A stretch of DNA of 64,000 nucleotides from SHVO01 sp050246995 (lineage in GTDB: Bacteria > Pseudomonadota > Alphaproteobacteria > Rhodospirillales > Rhodospirillaceae). The stretch lies in NCBI GenBank assembly GCA_050246995.1, contig JBFWVA010000004.1, positions 124,001 through 188,000 on the forward strand, given 5' to 3'. Position numbers and translations under genes: made by a program. Numbering within the stretch: the first letter of the stretch is position 1; each line of letters begins with the position of its first letter. A model generated the notes under the pieces. It did not search any database. It worked only from the letters and a program-made list of their open reading frames with translations, and was not told the origin of the DNA. Shown piece after piece: positions 22,431 to 31,715 of this stretch.

Positions 22431-25262
22431 CTACGCCGCCTTCACTTTGTCGACCGCATCGGAGCAGCGTTCGCAGACCGCGGGATGTTTGTGCTTGCCG
22501 ACATCAGGCAGCACTTTCCAGCAGCGCACGCACTTCTCGCCTTCGGCGAGATCGATGACCACGCCGACGCCGGGGACGTCCGGCGAGGTATGCGCGCCGC
22601 CAGGCGCGGCGCCCGGCTGAAGGGTGATGGCGGAGGTGATGCAGATATCGTCCATGGGCAAACCCTTGGCGACCTCGAGCAATTCGGCCGGCGCCCAGAC
22701 CTTGGGGTGCGCTTGCAGGGACGCGCCGATCTTCTTGGCGGCGCGTTCGAGTTCGAGCGCACCGGTGATGGCGCGGCGCAGATCGCGCACCTTTGCCCAT
22801 TTCTGAGCAAGGCCGTCGTCACGCCAATGGGCCGGCAGGTTCGGGAACTGCTCGAAATGCACCGAGCCATTTTCGGACGGATAGCGCGCGAGCCAGGCTT
22901 CCTCGGCGGTGAAGCAGATGAAGGGCGCGAGCCATTTCACGAGGCAGTCGTAGAGCGTGTCGAGCACCGTACGGCAGGCACGGCGGCGCAGCGACGACGG
23001 CGCGTCGCAGTACAGCACGTCTTTGCGGATATCGAAGTAGAAGGCCGAGAGCTCCACGGCGCAAAAGTTATGGAGCTCGTTGAAGAGGCCGTGGAAGTCG
23101 TACTTGTCGCACGCATCGCGGATCAGGTGATCGAGCTCGCACAGGCGGTGCAGGATGAAGCGCTCCAGCTCGGGCATGTCGACCGCATCGACGCGCTCAG
23201 ATTCCTCGAAACCCGCGAGGTTGCCCAGCAGATACCGCAGCGTGTTGCGCAGACGGCGATAAAGGTCGCTCATCTGCTTCAGGATGTTCGGGCCGATGGA
23301 GAGGTCTTGCGCGTAGTCGGACGCGACCACCCACAAGCGCAGGATGTCCGCGCCGGACTGGGCCATGACGTCCTGCGGCGCGACGACGTTGCCGAGGGAC
23401 TTGGACATCTTGCGGCCCTTTTCGTCCAAGACAAAGCCGTGGGTGAGGACGGCGTCGAAGGGCGCGCGGCCGCGCGTTCCGCAGGATTCCAACAGCGATG
23501 TGTGGAACCAACCGCGATGCTGATCCGAGCCTTCGAGATAAAGGTCGGCGGGCCATTTGAGATCGGGGCGCTGTTCCAGGCAGAACGCGTGGGTCGAGCC
23601 TGAATCGAACCAGACTTCGACGATGTCGGTGACCTGTTCCCAGTCTTCCGCCTTGTACTTGTTGCCGAGGAAACGCTCGGGCGGCGAGGCCAGCCACGCA
23701 TCGCCGCCTTCCTTCATGAAGGCTTCCGAGACGCGATCGATGACGGCCGGGTCCTTGAGGACCTCACGCGTCTGTTTGTGGATGAACAGGCCGAGCGGCA
23801 CGCCCCACTGGCGCTGGCGCGAGATGCACCAATCCGGGCGCTGCTCGATCATGCTTTGGATGCGGTTGCGGCCTTGCGCGGGCACCCAGGTGGTGTCGGC
23901 GATGGCCTGGAGCGCGGTGCTGCGCAGCCCCGTCTGTTCCATCGAGATGAACCACTGCGGGGTATTGCGGAAGATGAGCGGCGCCTTGGAGCGCCAGGAG
24001 TGCGGATAGCTGTGCACCAGCTTGCCGTTTGCAAGCAGCGCGCCGGCATCCTTCAGCGCGGCGAGCATATCCGGATCGACCTTGAACACATGTTTGCCGG
24101 CGAACAACGGTACATGCGGATAGTAGGCGCCGTCGCCGGCCACGGTTTCCGGGACCGCGATCTTGTACTTCATGCACAGATAGTAGTCGTCCTCGCCGTG
24201 ACCCGGCGCGGTATGCACGAAGCCGGTGCCGGCTTCGGTGGTGACGTGGTCGCCCGGCAGAAGCGGCACGTCGAAGTCGTAGCCTTTGCCGTGCAGCGGA
24301 TGGTGGCAGAGCGTGCCTTCGAGGTCCGCGCCCTTGAAACGCGCAGCTTCGGCGTGTTCGGTGATGCCCGCGTTCTTGAGGACATCCGGCAGGAGTTCGA
24401 CGTTGACGGCGAACTTCTCGCCGACGCGCGCGAGGCTTTTCTCGGTCACGCCTTTCACGTCGACGACGACATAATCCATTGAAGGACCATAGGCGATGGC
24501 GCGGTTGCCCGGCATGGTCCAGGGGGTCGTGGTCCAGATGACGATCGTGGCGTCGTTGATCGCGGCGAGGCTCGTCTTCACGACTTTGAAGCGCACCCAG
24601 ATAGTGGTCGAGGTGTGATCGTCGTATTCGACTTCGGCGTCGGCGAGCGCGGTCTTTTCCACCACCGACCACATGACCGGTTTGGAGCCGCGATACAGCG
24701 CGCCGTTCATCAGGAACTTGCCGACTTCCTTGACGATGTGGCCTTCGGCTTCGAACGCCATCGTCTTGTAGGGGTTGTCCCAGTCGCCGACGACGCCGAG
24801 GCGCTTGAACTCTTCCTTCTGCACTTCGATCCACTTGGCGGCGAAGTCGCGGCACTGCTTGCGGAACTCGACGACGGGCACGTCGTCCTTGTTCAACCCC
24901 TTCTCGCGGTACTGCTCCTCGATCTTCCACTCGATGGGAAGGCCGTGACAGTCCCAGCCCGGGACATAGTTGGAATCGTAGCCCGTCATCTGGCGGGCGC
25001 GGACGATGGTGTCCTTCAGGATCTTGTTCAGCGCGTGGCCGATGTGCAGATGGCCGTTGGCGTAGGGCGGGCCGTCGTGCAGGACGAACTTCTCGCGGCC
25101 TTTCGAGACCTCGCGAAGCTTCTTGTACATATCCATCTTCTTCCAGCGCTCGAGCAGTTTGGGCTCGAGTTGCGGGAGGCCCGCCTTCATCGGGAAGTCG
25201 GTCGCGGGCAGGAAGACAGTGGAACGATAGTCGGGAGCGTTAGAATCAGCCGGGTCGGCCAT
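22431..25262 (-). CDS. ileS: Isoleucyl-tRNA synthetase
   Basis: 943 residues, class Ia synthetase. The HIGH motif is in PPYANGHLHIGHALNKIL (about residues 65-82) and the KMSKS motif in EKGRKMSKSLGNVVAPQDV. The editing domain between them contains WTTTPWTMPGNRAIAYGP. The C-terminal zinc finger is intact: CVRCWKVLPDVG..CERCSD. Start at 25262 (MADPADSN). A hairpin sits in the leader (25309-25332). It heads an ileS-lspA-bamF operon. Confidence 0.97.
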   Translation of the reverse strand: MADPADSNAPDYRSTVFLPATDFPMKAGLPQLEPKLLERWKKMDMYKKLREVSKGREKFVLHDGPPYANGHLHIGHALNKILKDTIVRARQMTGYDSNYVPGWDCHGLPIEWKIEEQYREKGLNKDDVPVVEFRKQCRDFAAKWIEVQKEEFKRLGVVGDWDNPYKTMAFEAEGHIVKEVGKFLMNGALYRGSKPVMWSVVEKTALADAEVEYDDHTSTTIWVRFKVVKTSLAAINDATIVIWTTTPWTMPGNRAIAYGPSMDYVVVDVKGVTEKSLARVGEKFAVNVELLPDVLKNAGITEHAEAARFKGADLEGTLCHHPLHGKGYDFDVPLLPGDHVTTEAGTGFVHTAPGHGEDDYYLCMKYKIAVPETVAGDGAYYPHVPLFAGKHVFKVDPDMLAALKDAGALLANGKLVHSYPHSWRSKAPLIFRNTPQWFISMEQTGLRSTALQAIADTTWVPAQGRNRIQSMIEQRPDWCISRQRQWGVPLGLFIHKQTREVLKDPAVIDRVSEAFMKEGGDAWLASPPERFLGNKYKAEDWEQVTDIVEVWFDSGSTHAFCLEQRPDLKWPADLYLEGSDQHRGWFHTSLLESCGTRGRAPFDAVLTHGFVLDEKGRKMSKSLGNVVAPQDVMAQSGADILRLWVVASDYAQDLSIGPNILKQMSDLYRRLRNTLRYLLGNLAGFEESERVDAVDMPELERFILHRLCELDHLIRDACDKYDFHGLFNELHNFCAVELSAFYFDIRKDVLYCDAPSSLRRRACRTVLDTLYDCLVKWLAPFICFTAEEAWLARYPSENGSVHFEQFPNLPAHWRDDGLAQKWAKVRDLRRAITGALELERAAKKIGASLQAHPKVWAPAELLEVAKGLPMDDICITSAITLQPGAAPGGAHTSPDVPGVGVVIDLAEGEKCVRCWKVLPDVGKHKHPAVCERCSDAVDKVKAA

Positions 25263-25308
25263 GGCGCAGAGTCCACTTGTGAGAGGGGCAGAAAAAAGCG
25301 GCGGGTAT

Positions 25309-25332
25309 CCCCATTCCTACTCGGGAATGGGG
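25309..25332 (-). other. Hairpin in the ileS leader
   Basis: CCCCATTCC (25309-25317) pairs exactly with GGAATGGGG (25324-25332) across a 6-base loop, 46 bases upstream of the ileS start. In the direction of ileS transcription, a run of six T follows about 13 bases after the stem. The distance is too large for a standard intrinsic terminator, but a role as a leader attenuator is conceivable. It is not a T-box: no specifier or antiterminator sequences are seen. Confidence 0.35.
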
Positions 25333-25452
25333 CCGCTAATTCGCGCCAACTCTGCGTAATTCAATGACATAGGACGCTTGGATATCAGGGATATCCACAC
25401 GCATCAATGCGGCGCGGGAGCGGGCGGCTAAATAGTTGAAATATAATTGATT

Positions 25453-26439
25453 TTAGGGGCCGTAGCCGACGAATGGCGCGGGATTCGCGGGGAAGCCCGC
25501 TTGGCCGAGCAGGCGCCGGGCCTCCTGACTGTCGGCGGCGATCTGGGCTTTCAAAGCGTCCAGGCCGTCGAACTTCTTCTCGGCGCGGATGTATTCGACC
25601 AGGGCCACCCGCAAGTGCTTGCCGTAAAGGTCCTCGTTGGTATCGAACAGATGCGCCTCGAGCAGCACATCGGTTTTGTCGAAGGTCGGGCGGTTGCCGA
25701 AGTTGGCGACGCCGTTATGCCACACGGTCCCTGCCCCATGATCGACACCGGCGCGGATGGCGTAGACGCCCTTTTTGGGATGCAAATAGTCGCGGTACTC
25801 GAGGTTGGCGGTCGGGAACCCCAACTGACGGCCACGCTGATCGCCTGTCACAACACGGCCTTCGATTTCCCAGAAACGCCCGAGCATGCGCGCGGCCTCG
25901 CGCGGTTTGCCCTCGCGCAGGAGATTGCGGATGGCGGTGGAAGAGAAACGCTCCTCGCCCTCGCTGAGCTTTTCCACCGCGGTGACGCCGAAACCGTATT
26001 TGGCGGCGAGCTCACGCAACACTTCGACATTGCCTTTGCGCTGGTAGCCGAAGACATAGTCGTAACCGACGACGATGTGCGACAGGCCGAGGCCGCCGAC
26101 CAGGATTTCAGACACGAAATTCTCCGGCGTGCGCTGGGAGAATTCCTTGTCGAAGCTTTGGACGTACAGATAGTCGACGCCGAGCGCCTCGATCACATGC
26201 GCCTTCATACGGAAGGGTGAAAGGCGGAACGGTTCCTGATCGGGCTTGAAGAACATGCGCGGATGAGGCTCGAAGGTCATGACGGCGGCGGCGACCCCGG
26301 CCTTGCGGGCGAGGCCGACGGCACGGCCGATCACGGCCTGATGGCCGAGATGAAGGCCGTCGAAATTGCCGAGCGCGATCACGCCGCCCTTGAGGGCGGC
26401 CGGGACTTCGCTCCATGTCCGAAAGACGTGCATCGCCAT
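25453..26439 (-). CDS. ribF: Bifunctional riboflavin kinase / FAD synthetase
   Basis: 328 residues (326 from the second Met). The N-terminal nucleotidyltransferase domain shows ALGNFDGLHLGHQAVIG, with the HxGH-like nucleotide-binding motif, and FSSTAIRNLLREG. The C-terminal flavokinase domain has GRVVTGDQRGRQLGFPTANL and the GVYAIRAG and GNRPTFDKTDVLLEAHLFD blocks. It makes FMN and FAD from riboflavin in the cytoplasm. It follows the MaoC-type hydratase gene by 2 bases. Confidence 0.96.
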   Translation of the reverse strand: MAMHVFRTWSEVPAALKGGVIALGNFDGLHLGHQAVIGRAVGLARKAGVAAAVMTFEPHPRMFFKPDQEPFRLSPFRMKAHVIEALGVDYLYVQSFDKEFSQRTPENFVSEILVGGLGLSHIVVGYDYVFGYQRKGNVEVLRELAAKYGFGVTAVEKLSEGEERFSSTAIRNLLREGKPREAARMLGRFWEIEGRVVTGDQRGRQLGFPTANLEYRDYLHPKKGVYAIRAGVDHGAGTVWHNGVANFGNRPTFDKTDVLLEAHLFDTNEDLYGKHLRVALVEYIRAEKKFDGLDALKAQIAADSQEARRLLGQAGFPANPAPFVGYGP

Positions 26440-26441
26440 TC

Positions 26442-26885
26442 CTAGCCGCGCGCGGGAACCATGAGCACGGCCTCACCCTCGACCACGACTTTTCCCCCCA
26501 CCAGGCACTGCGTCTTGAAGATCACGAATTTCTTTTCCGGCACCAACCCGGTCACTTCGACCCGAGCCACCACATCGTCCCCGATCCGCACCGGAGCTTT
26601 GAACTTGAATCCCTGGGACACATAGATACATCCGGCGCCCGGCAGGCGCGTAGCGAAAACCGACGAGATATGCGAGGCCGTGAGCATCCCGTGGGCGATG
26701 CGGGTCTTGAAGATCGTACCCGCCGCGAATTCTTCATCTAAGTGGATGGGATTGGTATCACCGGTCGCTTCGGCGAATTTTCGGATGTCCGCGTCCGTCA
26801 TGGTCCGCGTGATGCTGGCGGACATGCCGACCGAAAGGTCCTCGAACATGAATTGGGGGGTACTAGCTTGGATAGGGCCGGCCAT
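26442..26885 (-). CDS. MaoC-like (R)-specific enoyl-CoA hydratase, PhaJ type
   Basis: 147 residues from the Met at 26885; the frame is open further but the extension is Arg-rich and antisense to another gene. The hot-dog fold hydratase signature is FAEATGDTNPIHLDEEFAAGTIFKTRIAHGM, containing the catalytic Asp and His of the Dx4H motif. Such proteins hydrate trans-2-enoyl-CoA to (R)-3-hydroxyacyl-CoA, feeding polyhydroxyalkanoate synthesis or fatty-acid breakdown. No PHA genes are visible here. It is the first gene of a pair with ribF. Confidence 0.88.
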   Translation of the reverse strand: MAGPIQASTPQFMFEDLSVGMSASITRTMTDADIRKFAEATGDTNPIHLDEEFAAGTIFKTRIAHGMLTASHISSVFATRLPGAGCIYVSQGFKFKAPVRIGDDVVARVEVTGLVPEKKFVIFKTQCLVGGKVVVEGEAVLMVPARG

Positions 26886-26925
26886 GCGACACTCACCGTC
26901 AGTACGTTCGGCTGGGAGACTACGA

Positions 26926-27294
26926 GTGGCGAAACAAACAGGTCCGTTACAGGCGGTCAAGGGAAACAGACGGCTTTTGGGACGGGCGATTCTATTCGCG
27001 GCCGGCCTCGGCGCCCTGGCGGTCATCGCCGGTTGCGCCAGCGGCTGGACGCATCCGCGCAAGCAAGGCGCCGAAGCGGCCGCCGATGAGCGTGAGTGCT
27101 CCCAGCGCGCCGAAGAAAATGTCCTGGCCCGCATCGGACGCCAGCGTTCCACCTATGGCTCCTCGATGGATCCGAACCCCGGCATGAGCCGCGGCGAAAC
27201 GCCGATGCAGATGCTCGACCGCACCCAGACGCAAGACGACTACGGGCGCGATTTCGAGAACTGCATGACGTCCAAGGGCTACAGCAAGAAATAA
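26926..27294 (+). CDS. Small lipoprotein of unknown function
   Basis: From the GTG at 26926 the product is 122 residues. A hydrophobic stretch, LFAAGLGALAVIAGC, ends in a lipobox-like VIAGC, and the mature part is polar with ADERECSQRAEENVLARIG and a C-terminal Cys in FENCMTSKGYSKK. GGGAG-like sequence about 9 bases before the GTG supports this start. The ATG at 26884, on top of the divergent hydratase start, is the alternative. The two Cys of the mature region could form a disulphide. I do not recognise the family. Confidence 0.65.
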   Translation: MAKQTGPLQAVKGNRRLLGRAILFAAGLGALAVIAGCASGWTHPRKQGAEAAADERECSQRAEENVLARIGRQRSTYGSSMDPNPGMSRGETPMQMLDRTQTQDDYGRDFENCMTSKGYSKK

Positions 27295-27309
27295 CGGCGA
27301 CAGCCTCGC

Positions 27310-27738
27310 ATGGCCATCCGGCGCATTGACTCTCTCGGCTATCAACTGGGCCTTCTGAACCGGCTTTACGACCGCTGTCTGCAGGACGCGTTGAAGGAAT
27401 TCGGCGTGGCGCCAGGGCAGTTCGCGCCGCTGGTGATGCTGTTCGAAGAAGACGGATTGACGCAGGCCGAGCTGTGCCGGCGCATCAATGTCGAGCAGCC
27501 CACCATGGCCAACACGCTCGACCGCATGGAGCGCGACGGGCTGATCAAGCGCAAGGCCGACACCGACGACCGCCGCCGCTCGCACGTATTCCTGACCTCG
27601 CGCGCGAAAGACATCCAGGCGCAGGTGATGGAAGCCGCGCGCGCGGTCTCGAACCGGACCGTCACGCGCATGAGCGCCAGCGAGCAGGACGAAATGTTCC
27701 GCCTGGTCGCGCGCATGGTCGAGAACCTCAAATCGTAA
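27310..27738 (+). CDS. MarR-family transcriptional regulator
   Basis: 142 residues with the winged-helix MarR layout. It has an N-terminal dimerisation helix (LGYQLGLLNRLYDRCLQDALKEFG), the recognition helix region LTQAELCRRINVEQPTMANTLDRMERDGLI, and the wing KADTDDRRRSHVFLT, followed by the C-terminal dimer helices. The ligand is unknown. It lies 15 bases after the small lipoprotein gene and 11 bases before an exported protein, so these may be its targets. Confidence 0.92.
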   Translation: MAIRRIDSLGYQLGLLNRLYDRCLQDALKEFGVAPGQFAPLVMLFEEDGLTQAELCRRINVEQPTMANTLDRMERDGLIKRKADTDDRRRSHVFLTSRAKDIQAQVMEAARAVSNRTVTRMSASEQDEMFRLVARMVENLKS

Positions 27739-27749
27739 GGTGGAAGCCG

Positions 27750-28340
27750 ATGCGCGTTCTGAGACACGCCGCCGTCCTCGCGCTTGCCGCCGTTCTCGCG
27801 GCCGCGCCCGCCTTCGCCCAGGAGCGTGAGGCGCGCCAGGCGATTTCGGAAGAGGCCGTCGCCTTCTTCGGGGGCCTGTGCATTTCCACGCGCGGCGCGC
27901 CAAACCGTATCGAACGTGCGATCGCCGAGCTCAAGATCAAGGCGGTGCCTTTGTCCGACGAAGGCGTGCAAACCCTGCTCGACGGAAAGCCGGGCGATTC
28001 CGGCTGGGTGGTGCTGACGAACCAAGGCGCGGAGCTGCAGCTTCTCGCCAAGGCGCCATCGACCTGCACCTTGCGTGTGCTCGATTCCTACGGTGACGTG
28101 GTCAACGATGTGATGGCGGATCTCCTGAAAGGCCTGTCGACCCATGACGGTTTCGCTTTCCGCAAGGCTATGGACGAAACCCGCAACACCAACGGCGGCG
28201 ACGAACGCCTCGTCGGTTATTTCCTGAACTGGCGCGACGGCGGCTGGTCGGCCGCTTTGAGCGTTTCGCACATCGACGGTGATGGAAAAGACATCCCGCC
28301 GCAGACCTTCTTGAGCCTGGAAATGCGCCAGACCTCCTAG
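27750..28340 (+). CDS. Exported protein of unknown function
   Basis: 196 residues from the Met at 27750, with a clear signal peptide (MRVLRHAAVLALAAVLAAAPAFAQ). GGAAG just before the ATG acts as ribosome binding site. The mature part has two Cys (GGLCISTRGAPNRIERA and PSTCTLRVLDSYGDV), probably disulphide-bonded, and an alpha/beta pattern. No catalytic motif is seen. It directly follows the marR gene and is probably cotranscribed. Confidence 0.75.
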   Translation: MRVLRHAAVLALAAVLAAAPAFAQEREARQAISEEAVAFFGGLCISTRGAPNRIERAIAELKIKAVPLSDEGVQTLLDGKPGDSGWVVLTNQGAELQLLAKAPSTCTLRVLDSYGDVVNDVMADLLKGLSTHDGFAFRKAMDETRNTNGGDERLVGYFLNWRDGGWSAALSVSHIDGDGKDIPPQTFLSLEMRQTS

Positions 28341-28439
28341 CGGCGTATTTAATTCTAGCGAATTCCACGGTCAGGCGATTGCGGTCCCGGCAGCCAAGTG
28401 GAATGATGGCGCGCGCATTAATTCAATTGCTGGAACGAG

Positions 28440-30107
28440 ATGGCGGACGCTGAAGCTCTTTTCGCGGCGGTTCTGGACGCAACGGCGGATGCGGTGATGG
28501 TCACGGACCGGGCCGGAACGATCTGCCGCATCAATCCGGCGTTCTTCCGCCTGACCGGCTTCGCCGCGGATGCATTGGTGGGCCGCGACGCGCGCGAGCT
28601 GTTCCGCGAGATCAACAGCGAGGACTTTTGCGAGGAACTGTGGGCGGAGGAGACCGAGCCGCGCTTCTACCCCACGGTGCGCTCGAAACACGCCGACGGA
28701 CGTGCACAAATCCACGCGCTCAACATGACTCCGATCCGCGACGCGAGCGGCGTCCCGAGCCGATTCCTCGCGGTCATCCTGTCGGAATCCCTTCAAAGCG
28801 AAGCCGGCGCGGGCGCGGCGCGGCGGGTCGGCCACGATCCGCTGACAAACCTTCCCGACCGGTCCCTGCTCGCGGACCGTGTCGAGCAGAACATCCTGAA
28901 CGCCAAGCGCGCGAATAAATCCATTGCCCTGCTGGTGATGGGCCTCGACCGCTTCACCGTCATCAACGACGCGCTGGGCTACGCCGCAGGCGACATTCTG
29001 CTGCACGAAGTCGCGGAACGCCTGTCGAAAGTGATCCGTACTTCGGACACCGCGGCACGGCTGGACGGCGACAAGTTCGCCGTGATGACGCCGGTCACGG
29101 CCATCGACGACAGCGTCATCGTCGCGGAAAAGGTGCTGAACGCGGTCAAGAAACCGTTCCACATAAAAGGCGAGGAGATCTTCGTCACCTTCTCCATCGG
29201 CATCAGCATCTATCCGACCGACGGCGAGAGCTTCGACGAACTCCTCAAAGACAGCTTGAGCGCGATGCAGTTCGCCAAGGCCTCGGGCGGGGCGAGCTAT
29301 CAGTTCTTCGCCAGCGACATGAACGCGAAGGCGCGCAATCGCCTCAGCCTTGAAAAGCGCATGCGCGCGGCGCTCGCGAACAACGAATTCGTTTTGTTCT
29401 ATCAGCCGAAGATGGACGCCGCGACGGGCCGTGTGAAGGGCGCCGAGGCGCTGATCCGCTGGAACGATCCGGTGCACGGTTTCATCAGCCCGGGCGAATT
29501 CATCCCCGTGGCCGAGGAAACCGGCCTCATCGTCGACATCGGCACGTGGGTGATGCGCCAAGCCTGTTTCCAGACGAAAAAGTGGCAGGACATGGGCTAC
29601 GAACCGCTCCGCATGTCCGTCAACGTTTCTGCGCACCAGTTCAAGGCGCGTGACCTGCTCGACAAAGTGAAAGCCGCGCTCGCGGATTCGGGTCTTGAGT
29701 CGAAGTGGCTGGAGCTCGAGATCACCGAAAGCATGCTCATGAACGACGTGGAGTCCGCGATCGCGCGCATGCAGGCGGTGCGCGACATCGGCTGCGGGCT
29801 TTCCATTGATGATTTTGGGACCGGCTATTCGAGCCTTAGTTATCTGGGCCGCTTCCCGATCACCACGCTGAAGATCGACCGCGCGTTCGTGAAGGATGTG
29901 CAGGAAAACCAGAACACGGCCGAGATCGCGCGCGCGATCATCGGCCTTTCACGGGGCCTCAACCTGGAAGTCGTCGCCGAGGGCGCCGAGATCCTCGAGC
30001 ACGTGGAGTTCCTGAAGGATAACGGCTGCGACATCATTCAGGGCTTCTATTTCTCGAAGCCCCTGGACGCCGCGACGTTCGAGACGCGCCTGACGAAAAA
30101 GGCCTAA
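28440..30107 (+). CDS. PAS-GGDEF-EAL cyclic-di-GMP protein with degenerate GGDEF
   Basis: 555 residues without transmembrane segments. A PAS sensor occupies about residues 3-118, a GGDEF domain about 128-292 and an EAL domain about 305-550. The cyclase signature GGDEF is D209-G-D-K-F213, so cyclase activity is unlikely; such domains can still bind GTP and regulate the EAL part. The EAL domain looks active: E336-A-L, NVSAHQF, LELEITES, IDDFGTGYSSLSYLG, KIDRAFVKD and EVVAEGAE are all intact. It is predicted to degrade c-di-GMP in response to a ligand or redox cue at PAS. Its stop overlaps the convergent phoU end by four bases. Confidence 0.93.
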   Translation: MADAEALFAAVLDATADAVMVTDRAGTICRINPAFFRLTGFAADALVGRDARELFREINSEDFCEELWAEETEPRFYPTVRSKHADGRAQIHALNMTPIRDASGVPSRFLAVILSESLQSEAGAGAARRVGHDPLTNLPDRSLLADRVEQNILNAKRANKSIALLVMGLDRFTVINDALGYAAGDILLHEVAERLSKVIRTSDTAARLDGDKFAVMTPVTAIDDSVIVAEKVLNAVKKPFHIKGEEIFVTFSIGISIYPTDGESFDELLKDSLSAMQFAKASGGASYQFFASDMNAKARNRLSLEKRMRAALANNEFVLFYQPKMDAATGRVKGAEALIRWNDPVHGFISPGEFIPVAEETGLIVDIGTWVMRQACFQTKKWQDMGYEPLRMSVNVSAHQFKARDLLDKVKAALADSGLESKWLELEITESMLMNDVESAIARMQAVRDIGCGLSIDDFGTGYSSLSYLGRFPITTLKIDRAFVKDVQENQNTAEIARAIIGLSRGLNLEVVAEGAEILEHVEFLKDNGCDIIQGFYFSKPLDAATFETRLTKKA

Positions 30108-30841
30108 GCGCGCCCGACAACCTGCAAGCTGTCGCCGCCCTTGGGGCGCTCGCCGGTCTTCCACCCGCCGGAAAGCTGGAACTGGATGACTTCGGCGATG
30201 TTGGTCGCGTGGTCGCCGACGCGCTCCAGGTTCTTGGTCACGAACAGGAGGTGGGTCGAGCATTCGACCTCTTCCGGCGCCTTAGCCGAACTGGAGATGA
30301 GGTCCTGTGACATGCGCGAGATCACCTGGCGCATAACGCGGGCGACGAGATCGTCGAGCTCATGGTCATGCTGCCACACCATTTCGGCCTTGTGGGCGTC
30401 GCGGGTGGTGAAGCTGTCCATCACGTCGCGCACGGTGCGCTGGGCAAGGTTGCCGAGCGCGGCCATGTCGTGCGGAATCTGGATACGCGCGCGCGTGAGG
30501 ATCAGGCTGCGTTTGGCGATATTCTTGGCGTAGTCGCCGATACGCTCCAAACTGCCGGCGATCTTCACGTTGCCGAACACATAGCGCAGGTCGTTGGCCA
30601 TGGGTTGGCGGCGCGCGATGATCGACAGCGCGCTGGCTTCGATCTTGCGCTCGCATTCGTCGATGTCGCTGTCGCGCCGGATGATGGCCTCGGCCGCCTC
30701 GGCGTCCTGGCGCACCAGGGCTTCCATGGCGTCGCGCAACTGCGCTTCGGCCAAACCGCCCATCTCCAGCACCTTGCGCTCGAGCTGCGCGAGGTCGTTA
30801 TCGAAGCCCGATACGATGTGAGAGTGTTCGCCCTGGTTCAT
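30104..30841 (-). CDS. phoU: Phosphate-signalling regulator PhoU
   Basis: 245 residues, two three-helix PhoU repeats. Metal-binding patterns of the ExxxD type occur in the first (RRDSDIDECERKIEA) and second repeat (WQHDHELDDLVARVM). FGNVKIAGSLERIGDYAKNIAKRS and VTKNLERVGDHATNIAEV are the typical repeat cores. PhoU links the PstSCAB transporter to PhoR. No pst or pho genes are in the window, so it is separated from its usual operon or that operon lies elsewhere. Confidence 0.95.
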   Translation of the reverse strand: MNQGEHSHIVSGFDNDLAQLERKVLEMGGLAEAQLRDAMEALVRQDAEAAEAIIRRDSDIDECERKIEASALSIIARRQPMANDLRYVFGNVKIAGSLERIGDYAKNIAKRSLILTRARIQIPHDMAALGNLAQRTVRDVMDSFTTRDAHKAEMVWQHDHELDDLVARVMRQVISRMSQDLISSSAKAPEEVECSTHLLFVTKNLERVGDHATNIAEVIQFQLSGGWKTGERPKGGDSLQVVGRA

Positions 30842-31079
30842 GCTTCGTCCCGGCTAAAAATCGCGAAAGTCAGAGAATCTAACATAGCTACGGACGTTAA
30901 ATATGCCGTGGAACCCACTGTTCCTTGTGAAATATTTGTGACCGGAGGCGAAAAATCGCGATGTCTCACGGCCTTCTTCAATCGGCCCCGACGCGTCCAA
31001 GCCTGGATTCTTAGGGGCCAAAGGCTTATGTGGTCGTCCACATTCGGCCCCGGACCGGTCCTTACTTCCCGCGCGAGCG
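30842..31079. other. Intergenic region upstream of queE
   Basis: The 238-base gap between divergent phoU and queE has no supported gene. A direct repeat AAAAATCGCGA occurs at 30856-30866 and 30951-30961. No preQ1 riboswitch fold could be recognised, although the following operon would be a natural target. Confidence 0.3.
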
Positions 31080-31712
31080 ATGACTTATAGCGTCAAAGAG
31101 ATCTTCTATACCTTGCAGGGCGAAGGCGCGAACACGGGCAAACCGGCCGTGTTTTGCCGTTTCGCCGGCTGCAATCTATGGAGCGGGGTGGAAGCGGACC
31201 GGGCGCAAGCGACGTGCAGGTTCTGCGACACCGACTTTGTGGGTGTGGACGGCGCCGGCGGCGGCAAGTTCAAGACAGCTGAAGACCTGGCCGCGGCGGT
31301 TGCGGCCACGTGGCAGGGTGCCGGAGGGGAGAAGTTCGTGGTTTGCACCGGGGGCGAACCCCTCCTGCAGCTTGACCCCCCACTGATCGCCGCTTTCCAC
31401 GCGAAGGGTTTCAAGATCGCCGTGGAGACCAACGGCACGGTCGAAGTGCCGCCCGGCCTCGACTGGGTCTGCGTCAGCCCCAAGGCCGACGCCAACTTGA
31501 TTGTGACCACGGGCGACGAACTGAAGCTTATCTTTCCGCAAGACGGCGGAGCGCCGGAGCGCTACGAACAGCTCGCTTTTCGCCACTGGTTTTTGCAACC
31601 TATGGACGGCCCGGCGCGGGACGCCAACAGTAAGGGCGCGGTGGCTTATTGCCTCGCCCATCCGAAATGGCGCCTCTCCGTCCAGACTCATAAGTATCTA
31701 GGGATCGCGTAA
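31080..31712 (+). CDS. queE: 7-carboxy-7-deazaguanine synthase (radical SAM)
   Basis: 210 residues. QueE converts 6-carboxytetrahydropterin to 7-carboxy-7-deazaguanine in queuosine synthesis. The iron-sulphur ligands are C31, C46 and C49, in the CX14CX2C spacing characteristic of one QueE subgroup rather than the CX3CX2C of ordinary radical SAM enzymes. EIFYTLQGEGANTGKPAVFCR and VCTGGEPLLQLDPPL are conserved. It is the first gene of queE-queD-queC, with a 3-base gap to queD. Confidence 0.95.
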   Translation: MTYSVKEIFYTLQGEGANTGKPAVFCRFAGCNLWSGVEADRAQATCRFCDTDFVGVDGAGGGKFKTAEDLAAAVAATWQGAGGEKFVVCTGGEPLLQLDPPLIAAFHAKGFKIAVETNGTVEVPPGLDWVCVSPKADANLIVTTGDELKLIFPQDGGAPERYEQLAFRHWFLQPMDGPARDANSKGAVAYCLAHPKWRLSVQTHKYLGIA

Positions 31713-31715
31713 GAC

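Noticed and set aside
25380..25396. GGATATC-AGG-GATATCC dyad between ribF and ileS
   Set aside because: Short, no T-run, no promoter context that gives it a role; recorded but not annotated.
25263..25452. T-box or other tRNA-sensing leader for ileS
   Set aside because: Only a simple hairpin; no T-box consensus sequence or specifier loop.
30842..31079. preQ1 riboswitch before queE
   Set aside because: No recognisable preQ1-I or -II stem plus A-rich tail; only a short direct repeat is present.
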